Shown in pieces: positions 1-13,500 of a DNA stretch of 64,000 nt; position 1 is the first letter of the stretch; each line of letters starts with the position of its first letter. The DNA comes from Mrakia gelida (lineage: Eukaryota; Basidiomycota; Tremellomycetes; Cystofilobasidiales; Mrakiaceae): assembly GCA_024345305.1 (NCBI GenBank), contig BRON01000015.1, forward strand, positions 744,001 to 808,000, read 5' to 3'. Position numbers and translations under genes: made by a program. Under the pieces are notes generated by a model. It was given only the letters and a program-made list of their open reading frames with translations, searched no databases and was not told the origin of the DNA.

Positions 1-238
1 GTAGCGACAGGTTTCCGAGACAGATCGAAGATCGGAAGGGATAAGCTTGAGGATCTGAGTGATGATCTCGACGGGTACTCGAGTGATGATGCAGTGCTGG
101 GGGAGAAGGAGAGAAGAGGAAGGAAGGAGGGTCAGCTCGGGAGGCACTGGCAGCGCGATGGATCTCCCTTCCCTCCTCCGTCCATCCAGAGGAGACCAAA
201 TAACTTACGGAGGCGACAACTTGTGCTCGGGTCTTCAT
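1..238 (-). CDS. F-box-like protein, 5' part only (runs off left edge)
   Basis: This is the start of a gene that continues left of the window. I choose the ATG at 236-238; the first exon is 209-238 and encodes ten residues (MKTRAQVVAS). A GTAAGT intron with CTGAC and CCCCAG signals follows, and exon 2 occupies 96-1. Exon 2 reads HCIITRVPVEIITQILKLI, then PSDLRSVSETCRY, which has the spacing of an F-box (LPVEIL...L..L...S..CR). F-box proteins usually recruit substrates to SCF (Skp1-cullin-1) ubiquitin ligases; that role is inferred from the family, and no substrate can be suggested. A phase-compatible alternative starts further upstream at 383 (MCCRRRKLLDGKE, then an intron), but that would leave only about 40 bases before the divergent SEC15 start codon. 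It resembles three other F-box-like genes in the window. Confidence 0.6.
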   Translation of the reverse strand, partial: MKTRAQVVASVSYLVSSGWTEEGREIHRAASASRADPPSFLFSPSPPALHHHSSTRRDHHSDPQAYPFRSSICLGNLSL

Positions 239-324
239 GATGAGGGAAAGAAGGCCGAGGTTTGGGTTGATGTTCTTTTGGAGGTTGTAGGCGTTTGCGG
301 GAAGGAACGAGGTCGAGCTCAAGT

Positions 325-367
325 CGAAAGTTGGTCGAGCTCACCTCCTTGCCATCCAACAGCTTCC
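325..367 (-). repeat. 43-nt element shared with 17303-17345
   Basis: Read on the minus strand, these 43 bases match plus-strand 17303-17345 at 40 positions, including 26 consecutive identical bases (325-350 versus 17320-17345). Each copy reads like an exon end followed by a GTGAGC splice donor. Each copy lies upstream of, and in the same orientation as, an F-box-like gene: 87 bases before the start here and 470 bases before the start at the other site. Confidence 0.75.
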
Positions 368-422
368 GTCTCCTACAGCACATCTAGCTCCGTTTGGTTA
401 TTCTGCCTCCCTCTTCGTCGTC

Positions 423-3400
423 ATGGCTCCTCCTCGGCGGAAGACCAACTTCTCAAATGTAGAGATCGAACAGATGCTCTCCCAGGTCAGTTGAGCCTTC
501 CCGTCGCCCTCACACGGCCTCCTCCCTCCCTTCAAGAACGTCGAGCTCACGCATCCCCTTCCTCCACCATCTTCGGGTCCAGATCACGCTGGCAGAGACT
601 CACATCTCGAGCTCTTCTTCGTCCTCGTCGTCATCGGCTGCTCAACAGCTCACTCTCGCGACTCAGGAGAACTTCGAACCGCTCGGTCCCATCATCCGTC
701 AACTTCACGAGCAAGGACTCGAGGACGTCTTTCTCAAGAGTTTAGGAAAGTTCGTAGAGGACAAGGAAGGGGAGATCGAGAAGATATGTGGAGAGAACTA
801 TCAGGTAAGTTCAATAGAGCAGAGGAGGGATGCGTCGTCGCGCAAACGAGGGAGGGAAGGGAAGGAGGTGTGTGTGAGCTCGACGAGATGAGCTGAGACT
901 CGATTCGCTGATCCCTCGTCCTTCTTTGCTTCCTTCAGGACTTTGTCTCTTCGGTATCGACGCTTCTCACGGTCAGGCAGGGAACGGTTCATCTGCGTCA
1001 TCGAATAGGGGAGCTGGACTCTCAGATGGGCGAGGTTGGACGAGCGTTGATGGAGAAGGTGCGTTTCTCCTCCTTCCCTTCTCTCCCTCGACATGAGCTC
1101 GTACGAGCTTCAAGGGAGCTGGCATCGGGCCGAGGTAGGCACTGATTCTTACTGGGCACCCCTCGCAGAAAAAATCCCTGCTCAAACACCGTCGAGTAGC
1201 AGAAAACCTCGACTCCGCCATCGAAACCCTTCAGTCTTGTTTGCGCGTCTTGGATCTCGTCAACAGAGTCGGAGAGATGATCAGGGAGGGCAAATACTGG
1301 GGAGCATTACGTGTGAGTTTGGTTCCATCTATTCTCAACCCAGAATAGACGCGTTTCCTCGGCCTGGGAGCTCTGATGAAGGCTGATCTCCCTCGTCCTT
1401 CCCTCCCTCCTCTCCCAGTCACTCGAGGACCTCCTTCATCTGCCTCCATCACCACTCTCCCAAACTCCCTTCTTCCTCCACATTCTCTCCTCCCTACCAT
1501 CACTCCGATCCCAGATCAGAGACGCCGTGACAGCGTCGGAAAAGTCGTGGCTCTTCGACGTGCGGAGCTCGTCAGGTCAGATCGGTCGACTCGCGACGGA
1601 GGAGATGGCGAGGAGAATCAAGAAGTGGAGGAACCGGAAGGAGAAGGACGGTGGGTTACTGGGTGGTACGGCGAGGCTGGGAAGAGTGGGAGGTGCGGTG
1701 GAGAGTGTGATGAACGAGAAGAACGAGTGTGAGCTTTCGTTCGAAGTCGTCTCGCGTCGAACGGAGAACTCGAACGGTCGAGCTGATTTTGTCCATGTCT
1801 CGCTCTTCCTTCCAGTCGACGTGCTCAACAACGAGGAGATCAAGATCGACTTCAAACCTCTGTATCAGTGCATCCACATCTACGACGCTCTCAACGCTCG
1901 AGCTGAACTGCAACGGAATTACCAGGAGGATCGAAAGGTCAGCACGCGTTTCCCCTGCCCTCTGCCCTCCTCCTTCGCGTTTGTTCGCGGCGTCTTAGCC
2001 TCAACTGACCATCTTCGTAATCTCCCTCTACGTGTGTTCCTGCAACCCTTCCAGACTCAAGCCAACCTCATCCTCTCTCAACGCTCCTCTCCCTCTCCCT
2101 CGACGATCCTCTCCATCCTTCCTTCCCTCATGGAGGAGCTCATCGGCTTCTTCATCATCGAGTCTCACGTCCTTCGGTCAACACGAGACTTCAGGTCGAG
2201 TAGAGACGTCGACGATCTGTGGGAGGACATGTGTCGGAAGATCGTCGAGATCGTGGGAGGAGGACTCGAAGGGTGTGAGGATCTGGAGGTGTTCCTGGGA
2301 GTCAAGGCTCAGGTGTTGATGTTTATTCAGACGCTCGAGGTGAGTCTTGATCGGTTCTTGGGGCTGGGATGAGTAGTCCTCCTTGTACACTCGAGACTTC
2401 GAGTGATCCTCGACGAGAAACTGACGACCGCTCTTTCGCTTCACTTCATCTCTTTCGAACAACCGCAGGGCTACTCGTACTCGGTCGACCAGCTCAACAC
2501 TTTGCTGCTAACTCTCTTCGAGAGGTACTCGAAACTGCTGGAACGGAAGTTCGCATCTGCGTTCGACGAGGTCAGTCCGAGCCTCGTCTGCTTCCAACTC
2601 TCGTCGCGTCTTCTCGTCACTGATGCCTCGACTCCTCTCTCGCAGATCGTCACTCAAGACGACCACCAACCGATGCAGGTCGAAGACGCCGAGGAGTTCG
2701 ACCGAATCATCAGCGTCTGCTGGATCAAGGACGAGGTCATCGACGAGCTCGCTGTGTGAGTTCTCTCGTTCGTTTCGCCGCCTTTGAATCAAATCGAAAC
2801 GCTGACCTTTCTTCTTCAACGACCCCAGACACGGCTTCCCTCTCGCCCTCCCCTTCTCTCAAACCTACCCTCTCTGCTGCATCGACATCCGCCAGTTCGT
2901 CGATCAGTTCTACCAGTTCGTCGAGGGAGTTTCGGATCACCACAAGGACATCGACGAGCTTCTTCGAAAGGTGCGTCCCCTCGCCTCTCTCTCTTTCTCT
3001 CTTTCCTTCTTCGACGAGGCTGATCCTGTCAATCTCTCTTACGCAACAGGCCCTCGACAACATCCTCATCCATCATGTCAGCGAGAACATCGCCAAGATG
3101 CTCAAGACCATGAACAACCTCTCCCAAATCGCTCAGGTCGTGATCAACATCGAGCACTTCCGAACAGCCTGCGCCGAGCTCGAGATCGTTCTCATGAACC
3201 TTCGGTGCGTTCTTTTCTCCCACCCACTCTTCACCCTCTCATAGCCTTCCAACTGACGCTCTCCCTCCCTTCTCTGCTTCCCTCTTTTCACAGCGCGGCT
3301 CAACGAGGCGGAGCCGTCCGACTCCTCTCCCTCCCTTCCTTCACCAAAACCCTCTCCCTCGCCCAAGATCAAATATCCACCGTCATTGCGTCCAAACTGG

Positions 3401-4180
3401 ACGATTTCTTTGAACTCGCAGAGATCAACTGGATGCCGCTCACGAGGAGGAGGGAGGGAGAACCGGCGGATTTCCTCGACGAGATGATTGGGTTCCTCAA
3501 CAACTTCGTTGACGCGGTGCTGAGTGCGTTAGGGGAGGATGTGAGGGTCGTGACGTATAGGAGAGCTTGTCAGCACATTGCTGGGAAGATGATGGTGAGT
3601 CGTTCTTGTTCCTGCTTCTTCCCTCGTTGCTCGTTGCTGACTCGAAGCGTTCGCCTTCCTTCCTCTCGCTCGTTCCTTCGTTTCACAGGGCTGGCTCACC
3701 CAACCCGAAATCCCTCTCCTGAACGAAAACGCCGTCTCCAACATCTTCAACGACGTCACCTTCATCGACAGCGAGATGAAGCGCCTGGGGAAGACTGAGC
3801 TCGCGGACGTGTTCACGGAACTGAAGACGGTTCGTTTTTCGTCTTCCCTCCTTTCCTCACCCTCTCTTCCCACTCTCTCCTCATCCAACCCTTCTAAGAC
3901 CCCTCTCCCACCCCCCCTTTCCTTTACCCTCCACCACCCCCTCTTTCGCCCTTCCCTCCCAAACCAGACAACCTCCCTCATCCTCTCCTCCACCGTCCAA
4001 ACCTACATCAACCAACCCTCCCTTCGCCGCTCAACCTACGCCTCCATCAACCCTAAACGACTCGCCTTGCTCCTCAACAAGCTCGCGAAGTTTGGGCTGA
4101 GTCAGGGAGGGAGGGATTATGAGAGGGGGCAGATCAGGAGGGCGGAGAGCGATCAGGTTAGGAGGATGGCTGTTGCTTAG
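423..4180 (+). CDS. SEC15: Exocyst complex subunit Sec15
   Basis: This is a component of the octameric exocyst, which tethers secretory vesicles to the plasma membrane; Sec15 links the vesicle Rab GTPase (Sec4) to the complex. The gene has about a dozen introns and a product of roughly 800 residues, normal for the family. I start at ATG 423 (MAPPRRKTNFSN). The N-terminal third is helical, with a Ser-rich stretch, and contains FEPLGPIIRQLHEQGLEDVF. The most telling block is FKPLYQCIHIYDALNARAEL near residue 305 (around 1850-1940), a Sec15 hallmark. Further recognisable blocks are the segment around 2220-2340, YSYSVDQLNTLLLTLFERYS (2470-2530), NIAKMLKTMNNLSQIAQVV (3090-3150) and the C-terminal region around 3340-3600 with SKLDDFFELAEINWMPL. 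It ends RRMAVA. The identification is strong; individual splice sites are by eye. It is divergent to the F-box-like gene on its left. Confidence 0.9.
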
Positions 4181-4976
4181 AGTGGAGAGAACGAGGGAGG
4201 GGTGGGGGAGGGTGAAGGGGTGGGGGGATGGGATGGGGGTGGGTGGGAGGAGGGGATGGGGGTGTGGCTTATGATCTTAACGAACGATGAACTTTTGCTT
4301 GACGCGGGCGAGGACGTGACGGCTTTTCGTTGCTGTTGTTTTTGTTTTCGTTTGCGAGTGCAGCTCAAAAGACGCGATGGACGAGAGAGACTGAAGGGAT
4401 GTGATCATCGTAGACTACGTGAAGCTAAAGAAGTAGGTTTCAAAGCAAAGCGGACCGAGTTCGAGTTTTTTTTTTTTGTTCGACGACGAGGGAGGAGGGA
4501 CGAAGGACGAGACGCGTCGTGGTCTCGTTTGAGGTTCGACGTCTGCTGGGTTCGGGAAGAAGAGAGAAGAAGGTGGAGAAAGTTGGTCAGTTCGACGGAA
4601 CAAAGAGGGAAGAGATGTGGAAGGGAAGGAGAGGGAACGAACGAACGAGAGGTAAGGCAGGTAGGTGTGCAAGAGAGAGAGTATTCGAGCGAGGTTGGGC
4701 GAGGTTCGACGGTCTGGATCGAGGCAGGAGGAGGAACGAGGAGCGAAGAGGGTCAGCTTTGGTCTAGTCGTTTCGAAGAGGAGAGAGGGAGACAGAGAGA
4801 GGAAAGGTACGAAGACTCACTCGATGGTTCCAAAGCAGAAAGAGAAGCGACGACGCGATCCGATTCCGAAGTCACGACCTCGACGCGCCGCCGACGAACC
4901 CATCGAGCGTGAACGCGGGTTTAAAGTTCGCTTCCTGCTCGAACAAGGGAGGTAGATTCCTCAACTCTTCTTCAAT
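4181..4976. other. Convergent intergenic stretch, no gene seen
   Basis: This lies between the 3' ends of SEC15 (+) and the next F-box-like gene (-), so it should hold both 3' UTRs. It has a G-rich run at 4196-4265, a run of ten or more T at about 4466-4476, and purine-rich sequence with one copy of the palindrome GACGCGTC at 4511. A plus-strand frame of 236 codons crosses it, but its composition is Arg/Glu/Gly low complexity and has no domain or splice structure. Confidence 0.6.
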
Positions 4977-7301
4977 CTATCCCCCGTCCCATCGATGGTC
5001 GCACATACACTCCGCGATCTCGAGATCCTCGTCCGGTCTTCCATCCTCTCGAAGGTCGACTCCGCCATCCAACGAGCGAACCACGTCCCACTCAACCTGA
5101 CCGAGTTCCTCGCTCGAAGACTCGTGAAGAGTCCACTGGATTCGCCTGAGCGAGGGAAGAGAGGAAGCGATGGCGATCCAGTCTGGTTTGACCTTGTTGA
5201 CGAAGTCTCGAGGTGTGGGACGGGAGGTGAGGAGTCCGCTTGTGAGGAGACGTGTGAGGAGATGATCGTCCGGATCGATGTCTACTTCCCTCCATCTGTC
5301 GATCTCGTCGTCTTGGTAGCCGCACGAGGCCTTGAAGGCCTCGAAAGCTCCTTCGTCGTTCTGCACCATCGCTCGTTCCAAGTCCCCCCAACCCGTCCAA
5401 TCTGGCGTCTGATTCGGGTCGGAGAGGAACTCGTTTCGTAGGTCATCAACCACCTCCTGGAACTCGGTTCGATGTCTCTGTTCTTCTTCCTCCCATCGCG
5501 ATCGAGCTCGACGGAGCTGGTCCTCAAGTTGCTGAGCGTGGTGGAAGCAGGTCGAGGGAGCGAGGTCGGAGTCGAAGTAGTTGGTGGGGAAGGAGAGCGT
5601 GTGAAGGGTAGCGAAGGTTGAGAGAGGCACGAGGTACTCCGAGATCTAGCGAAGAAGGGGGAGACACGAAGGAAAGGAGAGTCAGAGGACGCTTCGAGGT
5701 GCGTCGCGTCGAACTGAGTCGCGAACGGAAGGAAGGAACTCACCTCTGAACTTGAATCGAAATTGCCCTTGATCTCCAGCGTCTCCAACGTAGGATATCT
5801 CGTCGCTAGTCCTTCGATGACGACCGGTTCGAGCTCGTAGGGCTCGTCGTAACATCCATGTCTCCTCATCGACAGTCCAACAAGGTCCCAAGCTCCAAGC
5901 GCGTCCTGCTGTTTTCGAAGTCCCAACTCCAACTCCTTGAACACCGTCGCGTCGAACCAGTCTCTCAACTCGGGGATCATGACTCGCTCGTCCAGTCCTC
6001 CGACGTTCGAGAGCGCGTCCCGAGGGAATCGAAGGTGAACCTCCATTCCTGGATCCCCGTCGAGGTTCTTCGCTGAAGCGAACTTGATCTGGGTGATGTT
6101 CGAGTGAACGGCGAGGAAGAGGGAGAACCATTCTACCATCTTGAGGAAGTCCTTGAAGGATCCCGCCCCGTCGAAGGTGAGCTGGAGGGTTTCGAGACCT
6201 GGGAGGGTGGAGGAGAGGAGGATGTTGAGCGGATGACCATCGATGGGGCCGGCATGGGGTCCGACGCGAAGGGAGAGGACTCGAACGACAGCGTTGAAGT
6301 GGACGAGGTAGGATCCCAAGCGATCAATGAAGGAATCCATGGGGAGGATGTCGTGGGCTTGAAGGTGGAGGGGTTGAGGATAGGAGACGAGGGGAAGGAC
6401 GAGAGTTTGATCTCGGTCTCGTTGGAAGGAGGGACGAAGGTTGTTTTGGGTTGAGTACCAGCGGTCGAAGGAGAGTTCTCGAAGGGTAGGGTGGGTGAGG
6501 ATGGCGAGTTGCAGCCCGTAGGTGAGGTAGACGGATTCGGGCGAGTCCTCGAGGGTGAAGGTGGTGAGGTGACTGAGTTGGACGATGGAGGTGGAGATGA
6601 GATTCATGGCGTCGGGAAACGAGGAGGGGTAAGCGAAGTAGTCTGGGAAGGAGACTCGGAGGTCTCTGCGGAAAAAGAGGAGGAAAGGAGGTTACATCGT
6701 GGGTTTTGACGCAGAAGGGAGGAAGGGAGAGAAAGGAAGGAGGGAGAGAACGAACCTCACGAGGCTGGCGAGATGAGTCTTCTGCGAGATGGAGAGCAGT
6801 CTGTTGAGATCTCGTCCTCCCGATATATCTACACTCTCGAAGAGCAGAGGAAGGCATATCTATACGCAAAAGGGAAGCGAGGTCAGTTTGAGTCGGCGAA
6901 AGAGAAGGAAGAGATGGGAAGGGACGGTGAGCTCCACCTCTCCTCCCTTTCTCCTCCCTCCCTCGCATCCATCCTTCCGCCAGCACTTCGCATCCACCAG
7001 CGCCTTCTTCCTACTTCCCCATCGTAGTAGATTTCAAACTCACGTCGTGAAAGAGCCAGCATGTCTCTGAGAGAGCTCTCCTGTTGGTAGCGAGCTTGGA
7101 GATGATGGAGAGAAGCTCGACAGGGAGAGGAGGAGGAGCTCGTCCACTCGAGTTTGCTGAGATGACGGGGAGAGCTTGCTGTGGCTGCTGCTGGCCGTCG
7201 TTGTCGTCGTCGCTCTCGTCGTCGCTGTTGTCGTTGGAACTTGAAGGAGGGGAATCGAGGATGGTGATCCAAGGGAGGAGAGTCGTCTGTCGCTTCGGCA
7301 T
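4977..7301 (-). CDS. F-box-like / leucine-rich protein
   Basis: This four-exon gene has a start most likely at the ATG at 7299-7301 (MPKRQTTLLPWITILD); an in-frame ATG at 7343 is possible. Exon 1 has an acidic Ser/Asp tract (SDDESDDDNDGQQQ) followed by the F-box-like motif LPVELLSIISKLATNRRALS and ETCWLFHDV. The next exon (around 6866-6770) carries FESVDISGGRDLNRLLSIS. The large third exon (to about 5745) contains scattered leucine-rich motifs (LPGLETLQLTFDG, YPTLETLEIKGNF), as in F-box/LRR substrate receptors. The last exon (about 5650-4977) is acidic and helical (RRARSRWEEEEQRHRTEFQE) and ends CDHRWDGG. Family knowledge suggests an SCF substrate adaptor; no substrate can be inferred. All joined frames are open, so this copy appears intact, unlike the paralogues at 17816 and 48831. 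Confidence 0.7.
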
Positions 7302-7586
7302 CGTCTCGTTTCCTGGTAGAGAGAGCGCAAGAAGACGCGTCAACTGAGTCGTCGGTGTTTACGCGAGGCAAGGGAGACGTGAACTCACCGATATTGAAGA
7401 TTCTTCTCTGCGAGCTCGTGGTCGTTGCGAGACGAGATCGGTCGAGAACGGGAACTGCGAGCTCAACTCGATTTGGAGAGCCCTTCCTCCCTTCCTTTCT
7501 TCTTTCCTTCTCTCAAACGGCCAGCGAGAGAGATTCGGCATCTCTAGGATCCTCTTCCCTAGATTCTTCCTACCAGGATCCTCAAA

Positions 7587-10500
7587 ATGTCTTCAGATCA
7601 GCAGATCTTCTTCTCCTTCTCCTCCTCTCCTGTGTCCTTCGTCCCCGTGAGTTGAGCTTCGAAGTCTCTCCTCTCCTTCCCTCCCTTCAGCCCTCCCCTT
7701 TCTGCCCCTTCCTTTCAAGCTGACTCTCATCCTTATCTTATCAGTCCAACCTCTTCACCACTCTCCTCCCCTTCGTGCTCAATCTCGTCCTCCCTCTACT
7801 CCTCGTCTCTACGCTCTTCCTCCCTTCGGTCCCCCTCCCTCGCATCTTCGCCCCCTTCCTCACCTACGAGGATGTCCTCCCAGAGATCGTACACGCCGAA
7901 CGTCACAGGCCAAGACAAGGGATGCCCGTCTGGAAACTCGTCGTCTTCCTAGTCGTTGGAGCAGCTCAGGCGGGAGCGTGGGTCGCTGTAGGAGTGAGCG
8001 AGCTGGTCGAGGGGGGAGGGTCGTCGACGGCAGTGTCCGAAGCTTTCGTGCTCGCTTTCGTATGGGTCAGTGTTCTCTCTATTTCTAGCTTTGTACCCTC
8101 CTCCTCGCTTGCTTCCTCGAGCTGCAGAGAGAGAGAGCCAAGATTTTCGCTCTTCCTCTCCTCGCAGGCTCGGGGGAAATCTGGAGTCGAGAGGTCGGCG
8201 GGGGGAGACGACCGACCCCTCCTCCTCCTCCTTACGCGTCGCTGATTCGTTCTTCGGTCGGTTTGACAGACAACAACAACCCTCCTCCACCCCCTCTTCC
8301 TTCCCTCCCCAACCCCAACCTACCCAACCCTCCTCTTCCACCTCACCCAACTCCTCTCCTCCACCTCCCTCCTCCTCTCAGCCCTCTACTCCCTCCTCGC
8401 CTCCTCCCCTTCTTCCCCTTCTTCCCCCTCTTTCCCCTCCCTCTCCGCCCTCCTCCCAACAGCACTCAACTTCCTCTCAACCCTAGTGGTCTTGGGTATC
8501 TCTTTATCTCTCCCCATCGCCGTCCTCCCAGAGAGCTACTTCCAAGGCCTCCCCGTCGGAGTGGGAGGGAGGAACCCAGAGGAGGACTGCTCGTTGTGGA
8601 GTTGGGGGACGTTCAGTTTCATGGATCCGTTGTTGCAAGTTGGGTGGGGGAAAACACTGGATGAGGAAGAGGTGTGGAAGTTGAGTGCTGTGCAGGGGAG
8701 TGGGGTTGCTAGGAGACGGTTTCAGGAGGAGGGGGAAGAAGGGTGAGTTTTGTCGACGACGCGCGCGTCGAGTCCGTTCGATCGTTTCGGTCGTTCTGAC
8801 GCTTCTTTGACTCTTCTTTGAATATTTTTTTTGGGGATTTGGGTGGGTACCTCAGGGGCCAAGGAGTTTTCCTCAAAGTAGTCAAGTTCGCAGCTCGGGA
8901 GCTCACGGGGGATTTCATTTGGTTCGTCGCCCCCTTCTTTCCTCCCTTCCCTCCTCGCTCCTTCGACGCGTCTAACTCTCCCTCCCTCCCCAAACCCCTC
9001 GCTCCCTCCCCTCCTCTCCTCCCTTCCTGACCTTCGCACAGCTCCGTCTCAGCCATCTTCCTCGCCTACGCCGCTCCGTTCTTCATGAAGCGAGTCCTGG
9101 ACGCGATCGATCATCCCTCGCCGGAAGCGAAAGCCAAAGCGTACATCTACGCTCTTGGAGCGATGGGAGCGAGTTTGGTGAGAGCTTTTTTGATTGGGTG
9201 GGGGAGGAGGTGTGGGACTTCTGGAGGTGAGTGCTCCTTTTTGGGCTCTTTGTTGGGGTGGGGTGAGAGGTCGACGCTGACTCACTTCGTTTCGTTCTTC
9301 TCGTTGCCTGCAGAGCTGAGGGCGAGAGCGATGTTGATGTCGGGAGTGCCTGTCTCCTCCCCTCTCTCTCAATCTCTCACTCTCGTCTGACGTCTCGCGC
9401 TTGTTATCTCCCACAGAGCCATCTACGCCAAAGCCCTCGTCCGAAAAGACTTCTCAGGCGTCGTCTCCGCCAAAGCTCCCAAGAAGATCAAGGATCGAAA
9501 CGGCAAGAAGGTCGAGGTCAAGACCAAGGTCGATGCGAAACCTCAAGCTACGGGAGCGGATATTGGGAAGATCGTTAGTATGATGAGTAATGATTCCACG
9601 AGGGTCGCGAAGTGAGTTTTTGAGTCACGTCGAGTGGAGCTGGGATCGTTTGCTGATCGTTCTCTCCTCCTTGTTTGGGTGTTGTTATGAATCAGTCGAA
9701 TCGCCAACGCTTCAGATATCTATGGACCTCCGATTGAGATCGCCATTGCTTCGGTCTTCTTGTATCAGTTCGTCCTCGACCCCTCCTTCGCTCTTCGTCC
9801 CTCCTTCCCACGCTGACTCCACCCTCCCTTTCCCTCATTTTGACATTCATCAGACTCCTCGGTCTCTCAGCCTTCGCCGGCTCCCTCGCTCTCATCCTCA
9901 TCTGGCCCGTCAACTCCAAACTCAGGAAAAGAGCCGTCGCGCTCAACAAGTCCGCCGTGGAGAGTAGAGACAAGAGGATGAGCATCATGAATGAGATCAT
10001 TCTGAGTATCAAGTTGATCAAGGTGAGCGGCCAACTATCTCAGTTTTCTTTTTTGGCGGTGGGTGGGGGAGAAGGAGGGGAGAGGGGGTAGGGAGGGAGG
10101 GGAGGGAAGAGAGAGACGAACGAACTGACACGTCGTGTTTCGCTCGTTTCGTGACAGTTCCTCGGCTGGGAGCCAAGCTGGGCTGAGAAAGCCAAGAAGG
10201 CTAGGAACAAGGAGATGAAGTGGATCATTCGGATGAGAGGGAACACGATGATGAGTGGGTTGGTTTGGTGAGTTCTTCGTCGTCTTGTTTTGTTTTCGCG
10301 TCGCGGCGTGTTTCGTCGCCGTTCCGGCGGAGTTGCCATCGAATCATGGATGCTGACCGACCGACCGACCCGAATTCGCTTTGGATTGCATTTTCGGTTT
10401 CTTAGGGGGCTGTCGCCAATCCTGGTCATGCTCATTTCGTTCTTGTTCTTCGTTACGCTCGGAAAGGGAGTGAGTTCGGGTTTCCGTCTTCCTTTCTTTC

Positions 10501-13500
10501 TACGTCGTCCCTCCCGCTCGATCTCAGCTCACTGTCACTCCATTCGCCTCACTGTTCCTTCAACTTTCCAGCAACTCACCGTCTCCATCGCCTTGTGAGC
10601 TCGCCTTCCTCTCTCTCCCTCCTCACCTCGTCGCGTCGACCTCGGACGAACTCACAGCTTCGGATCCTGACCTTTGTTCTTTTTTCCTCCTCCCCAGCAC
10701 CTCCCTCTCCCTCTACTCCATGCTCGCCGGTCCCCTCTCAGCCATCCCCGCTCAAATGACCGTCTACGCCACCCAGAAACTCGCCATCGAACGACTCGAC
10801 AACTATTTCGCTGAACGTCAGTTCTTTCCCTCCTCTTCCTGTCCGTCTCCTCCTGCCATCCTTTCACTAACCTATATTCTAACCTTTTCTTTCGTCGCAC
10901 AGCCGAAGTCCCCGATTTCGTCTCCTCCGTGCGGAAGAAGACCTCCCCTCCAGCTGAGGATGAGACGCGTCTCGGGATCGAGAAGGGAGTGTTCAGGTGG
11001 AACGTGGTGGAGAAGGATATCAAGACGAGGGATGATACGATCTTTGAGCTGGGAGAGCTTTCGATTATCTTCCCCGAGGGAGAGGTGAGTCGGTCTGTCC
11101 TGTCCGCGAGTCTTTGGATCGCTCGTCGAGATTGCGTCGAGGAGGGCGAGACGAAGAGTTCGACGAGAGCTGACCACCTTCTTGTGTTCGTTTGGATCGG
11201 CGGTGCTTCTTCAGATGACCGTTGTCAGCGGTCCTGTCGGATCTGGGAAGGTAGGACCTGTTTCAGTTCATGAGGGGGAGCGAAGAGGGAACCGAAGTTG
11301 AAACGAAGCTGACTTTCGACGCGACTTGCCCTTCCTCCCTCTCCGTTGCACACCCGATCTCAACCTCTTCCTCCTTCGCCCTCACCTCCCGCGCCCCTTC
11401 TTTTCCCCAGTCGGCTCTCCTCCTCGCCCTCCTCGGAGAGACCGAGTGCATCTCTGGAAAGGTCTTCCTTCCCAAGTCCGGAAACGTCGTCGATGGTTTC
11501 ACGCTCAACGTCGCCTACTGTGCTCAGAACTCGTTCCTCCAGCAACGCTCCATCAAGGACAACATCCTCTTTGGATCGCCTTGGGACGAGGATCGATACG
11601 AGCATGTTATCCACGCTTGTGCGCTCGCTCACGACTTGGAGGTGTTGGAGGACGGGGATTTGACCGAGATTGGTGTGAAGGGTGTCGTTTTGAGTGGAGG
11701 ACAGAAGGCTCGAGGTATGTCTTCGTCTCGACTTTCCCTGGCTATCTCGCAGCTGATCGTTCTTCCACGCTTGCTCCTCACAGTCGCTCTCGCTCGAGCA
11801 ATGTACAGTCGTGCGAAAACGCTTCTCTTGGACGATCCTCTCGCTGCTGTCGATGTGTGAGCAGCCTCTCTCCTCCATCCGGACCTCGAATCGATGCTGA
11901 TTTTTCTCTTCTCCCTTGCAGCACCACCGCTCGACACCTCTTCGAACACTGCCTCCAAGGTCCCCTCGTCAAGGGTCGAACGATTATCCTCGTCTCCCAT
12001 CACGTCGAGCTCCTCCTCCCAGCAGCTCACACCTTCGTTCGAATGCTCGACGGTCGCATCGACGTACACGGAACCGTCGACGAACTTCGAGCTCAAGGTC
12101 TTCTCCCTTCCCTCATCGCTTCGGACACCAGCGAATCGTCGCCGGAGGAGGAGCTGCCGACCGAGGACGCGAAGACGGAGGGAGTCGAGGCTGCTGATGG
12201 GAAGCTGGTGATACCGGAGAGGAAGAAGCCTAGGAAGCTTTACAAGAAGGAGGAGAGGAGTGCTGGTGAGTTTGGGAGCTCGATCTCGTCCCTTCGAGGC
12301 TTCGCTGATGAGAATCGACCTTGCGCTCGGAAACAGGGAACGTCTCAAGCAGGATCTACAAGCTCTACATCGAGGTCTCAGGCTATGGGATCTGGGCCAT
12401 CGTCATCGCTTTGCTCGCTCTCGCTCAAGGGAACTCTGTCCTGAGTCGGTGGTGGATGAAAGTCGTCAGTTCGAATCGTCGCGTCCTCCCTCCTTTCTCG
12501 TCGAGCTCTTCTGACCTCGTTATTTCTTCGCGCTCCTTAGTGGGGAGAGGCCTACAAGGATGATACCCTTGCTCTTTCTCGGCAGGGTCCAGTCTACTTT
12601 GGGATCCAACTGTGAGTTCGAGACGCGATGCTGTTCTCGACCTTCCGCCGCTGACCGTTCTTCTTCTTTCTCTCCTCAGACCGTCAGCCTTTGACCGTCC
12701 CCTCTTCTACCTTGGGATCTACGGAGGTCTCTCGATCCTTACAGTCCTCATCCAAGTCATCCAGCTCGCTGTTTCGTACGTTGCTGCGTACAGAGCAGCC
12801 ATCGCCCTTCACGATCGTCTGTTGTTGAGAGTGATCAAGGCCCCTCGTGAGTTTATCTCCCCCGAGTCTTCTCGAGGGATCATTCTGACGTTTCCCGTTA
12901 TCTCTTCGCAGCGAGGTGGTTTGATACCACTCCCGCAGGACGGTGAGTGTCGTTCTCTGCTTTTCCTTCTTGTCGTCGCTGACTCTGCTTCTCCTTCGTC
13001 TTCAGGATCTTGAATCGATTTTCAGCTGACCTGGGAGCCCTCGACGGTAACCTCTCAACCGCTCTGAGGACCGCTCTCGGTTGGGCCGCTGGAGGAATCG
13101 CTGCCGTCTTCGTTGTGTGCACCGTCGAGCCTTGGTTCATCATCCCCGCCATCATCCTCTCCTTCGTCTACTTCCGCCTCTCCTCGATGTTTGCCCGCAC
13201 AAGGTGATCACACGTCCCTCAGCTCCTTTCTCTTCGCGTGAAACTTCGCTGAACTCTTTCTTCGTCTTCGATCTTGCCCTCGCAGTCGCGACCTCCGAAG
13301 GATGCTCGCCACCGCCAGATCACCTCTCTTCTCAAGTTTCGGAGAGGTCTTGGATGGAATAACCACCGTTCGAGCTTTCTCGTCGGAGCTGGATTTCCTC
13401 TCGGTTCGTACTTTCAACTCTCGTTGTCGCTTCCCGACGCTCGAGACTGACTCCGTCGTCGCTCCTCGTCGCCACGTTCCAGGCCTTCGACGAGAACGTC

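Noticed and set aside
4202..4912. A 236-codon open frame between SEC15 and the F-box-like gene
   Set aside because: Gly/Glu/Arg low-complexity composition from GA-rich DNA, no domain, no splice structure, and it lies where two 3' UTRs are expected.
11326..12348. Long overlapping frames on both strands inside the ABCC gene (up to 372 and 239 codons)
   Set aside because: They cross the conserved ABC signature and Walker exons in other frames, are Ser/Arg/Pro-rich, and reflect scarcity of stop codons at high GC rather than nested genes.
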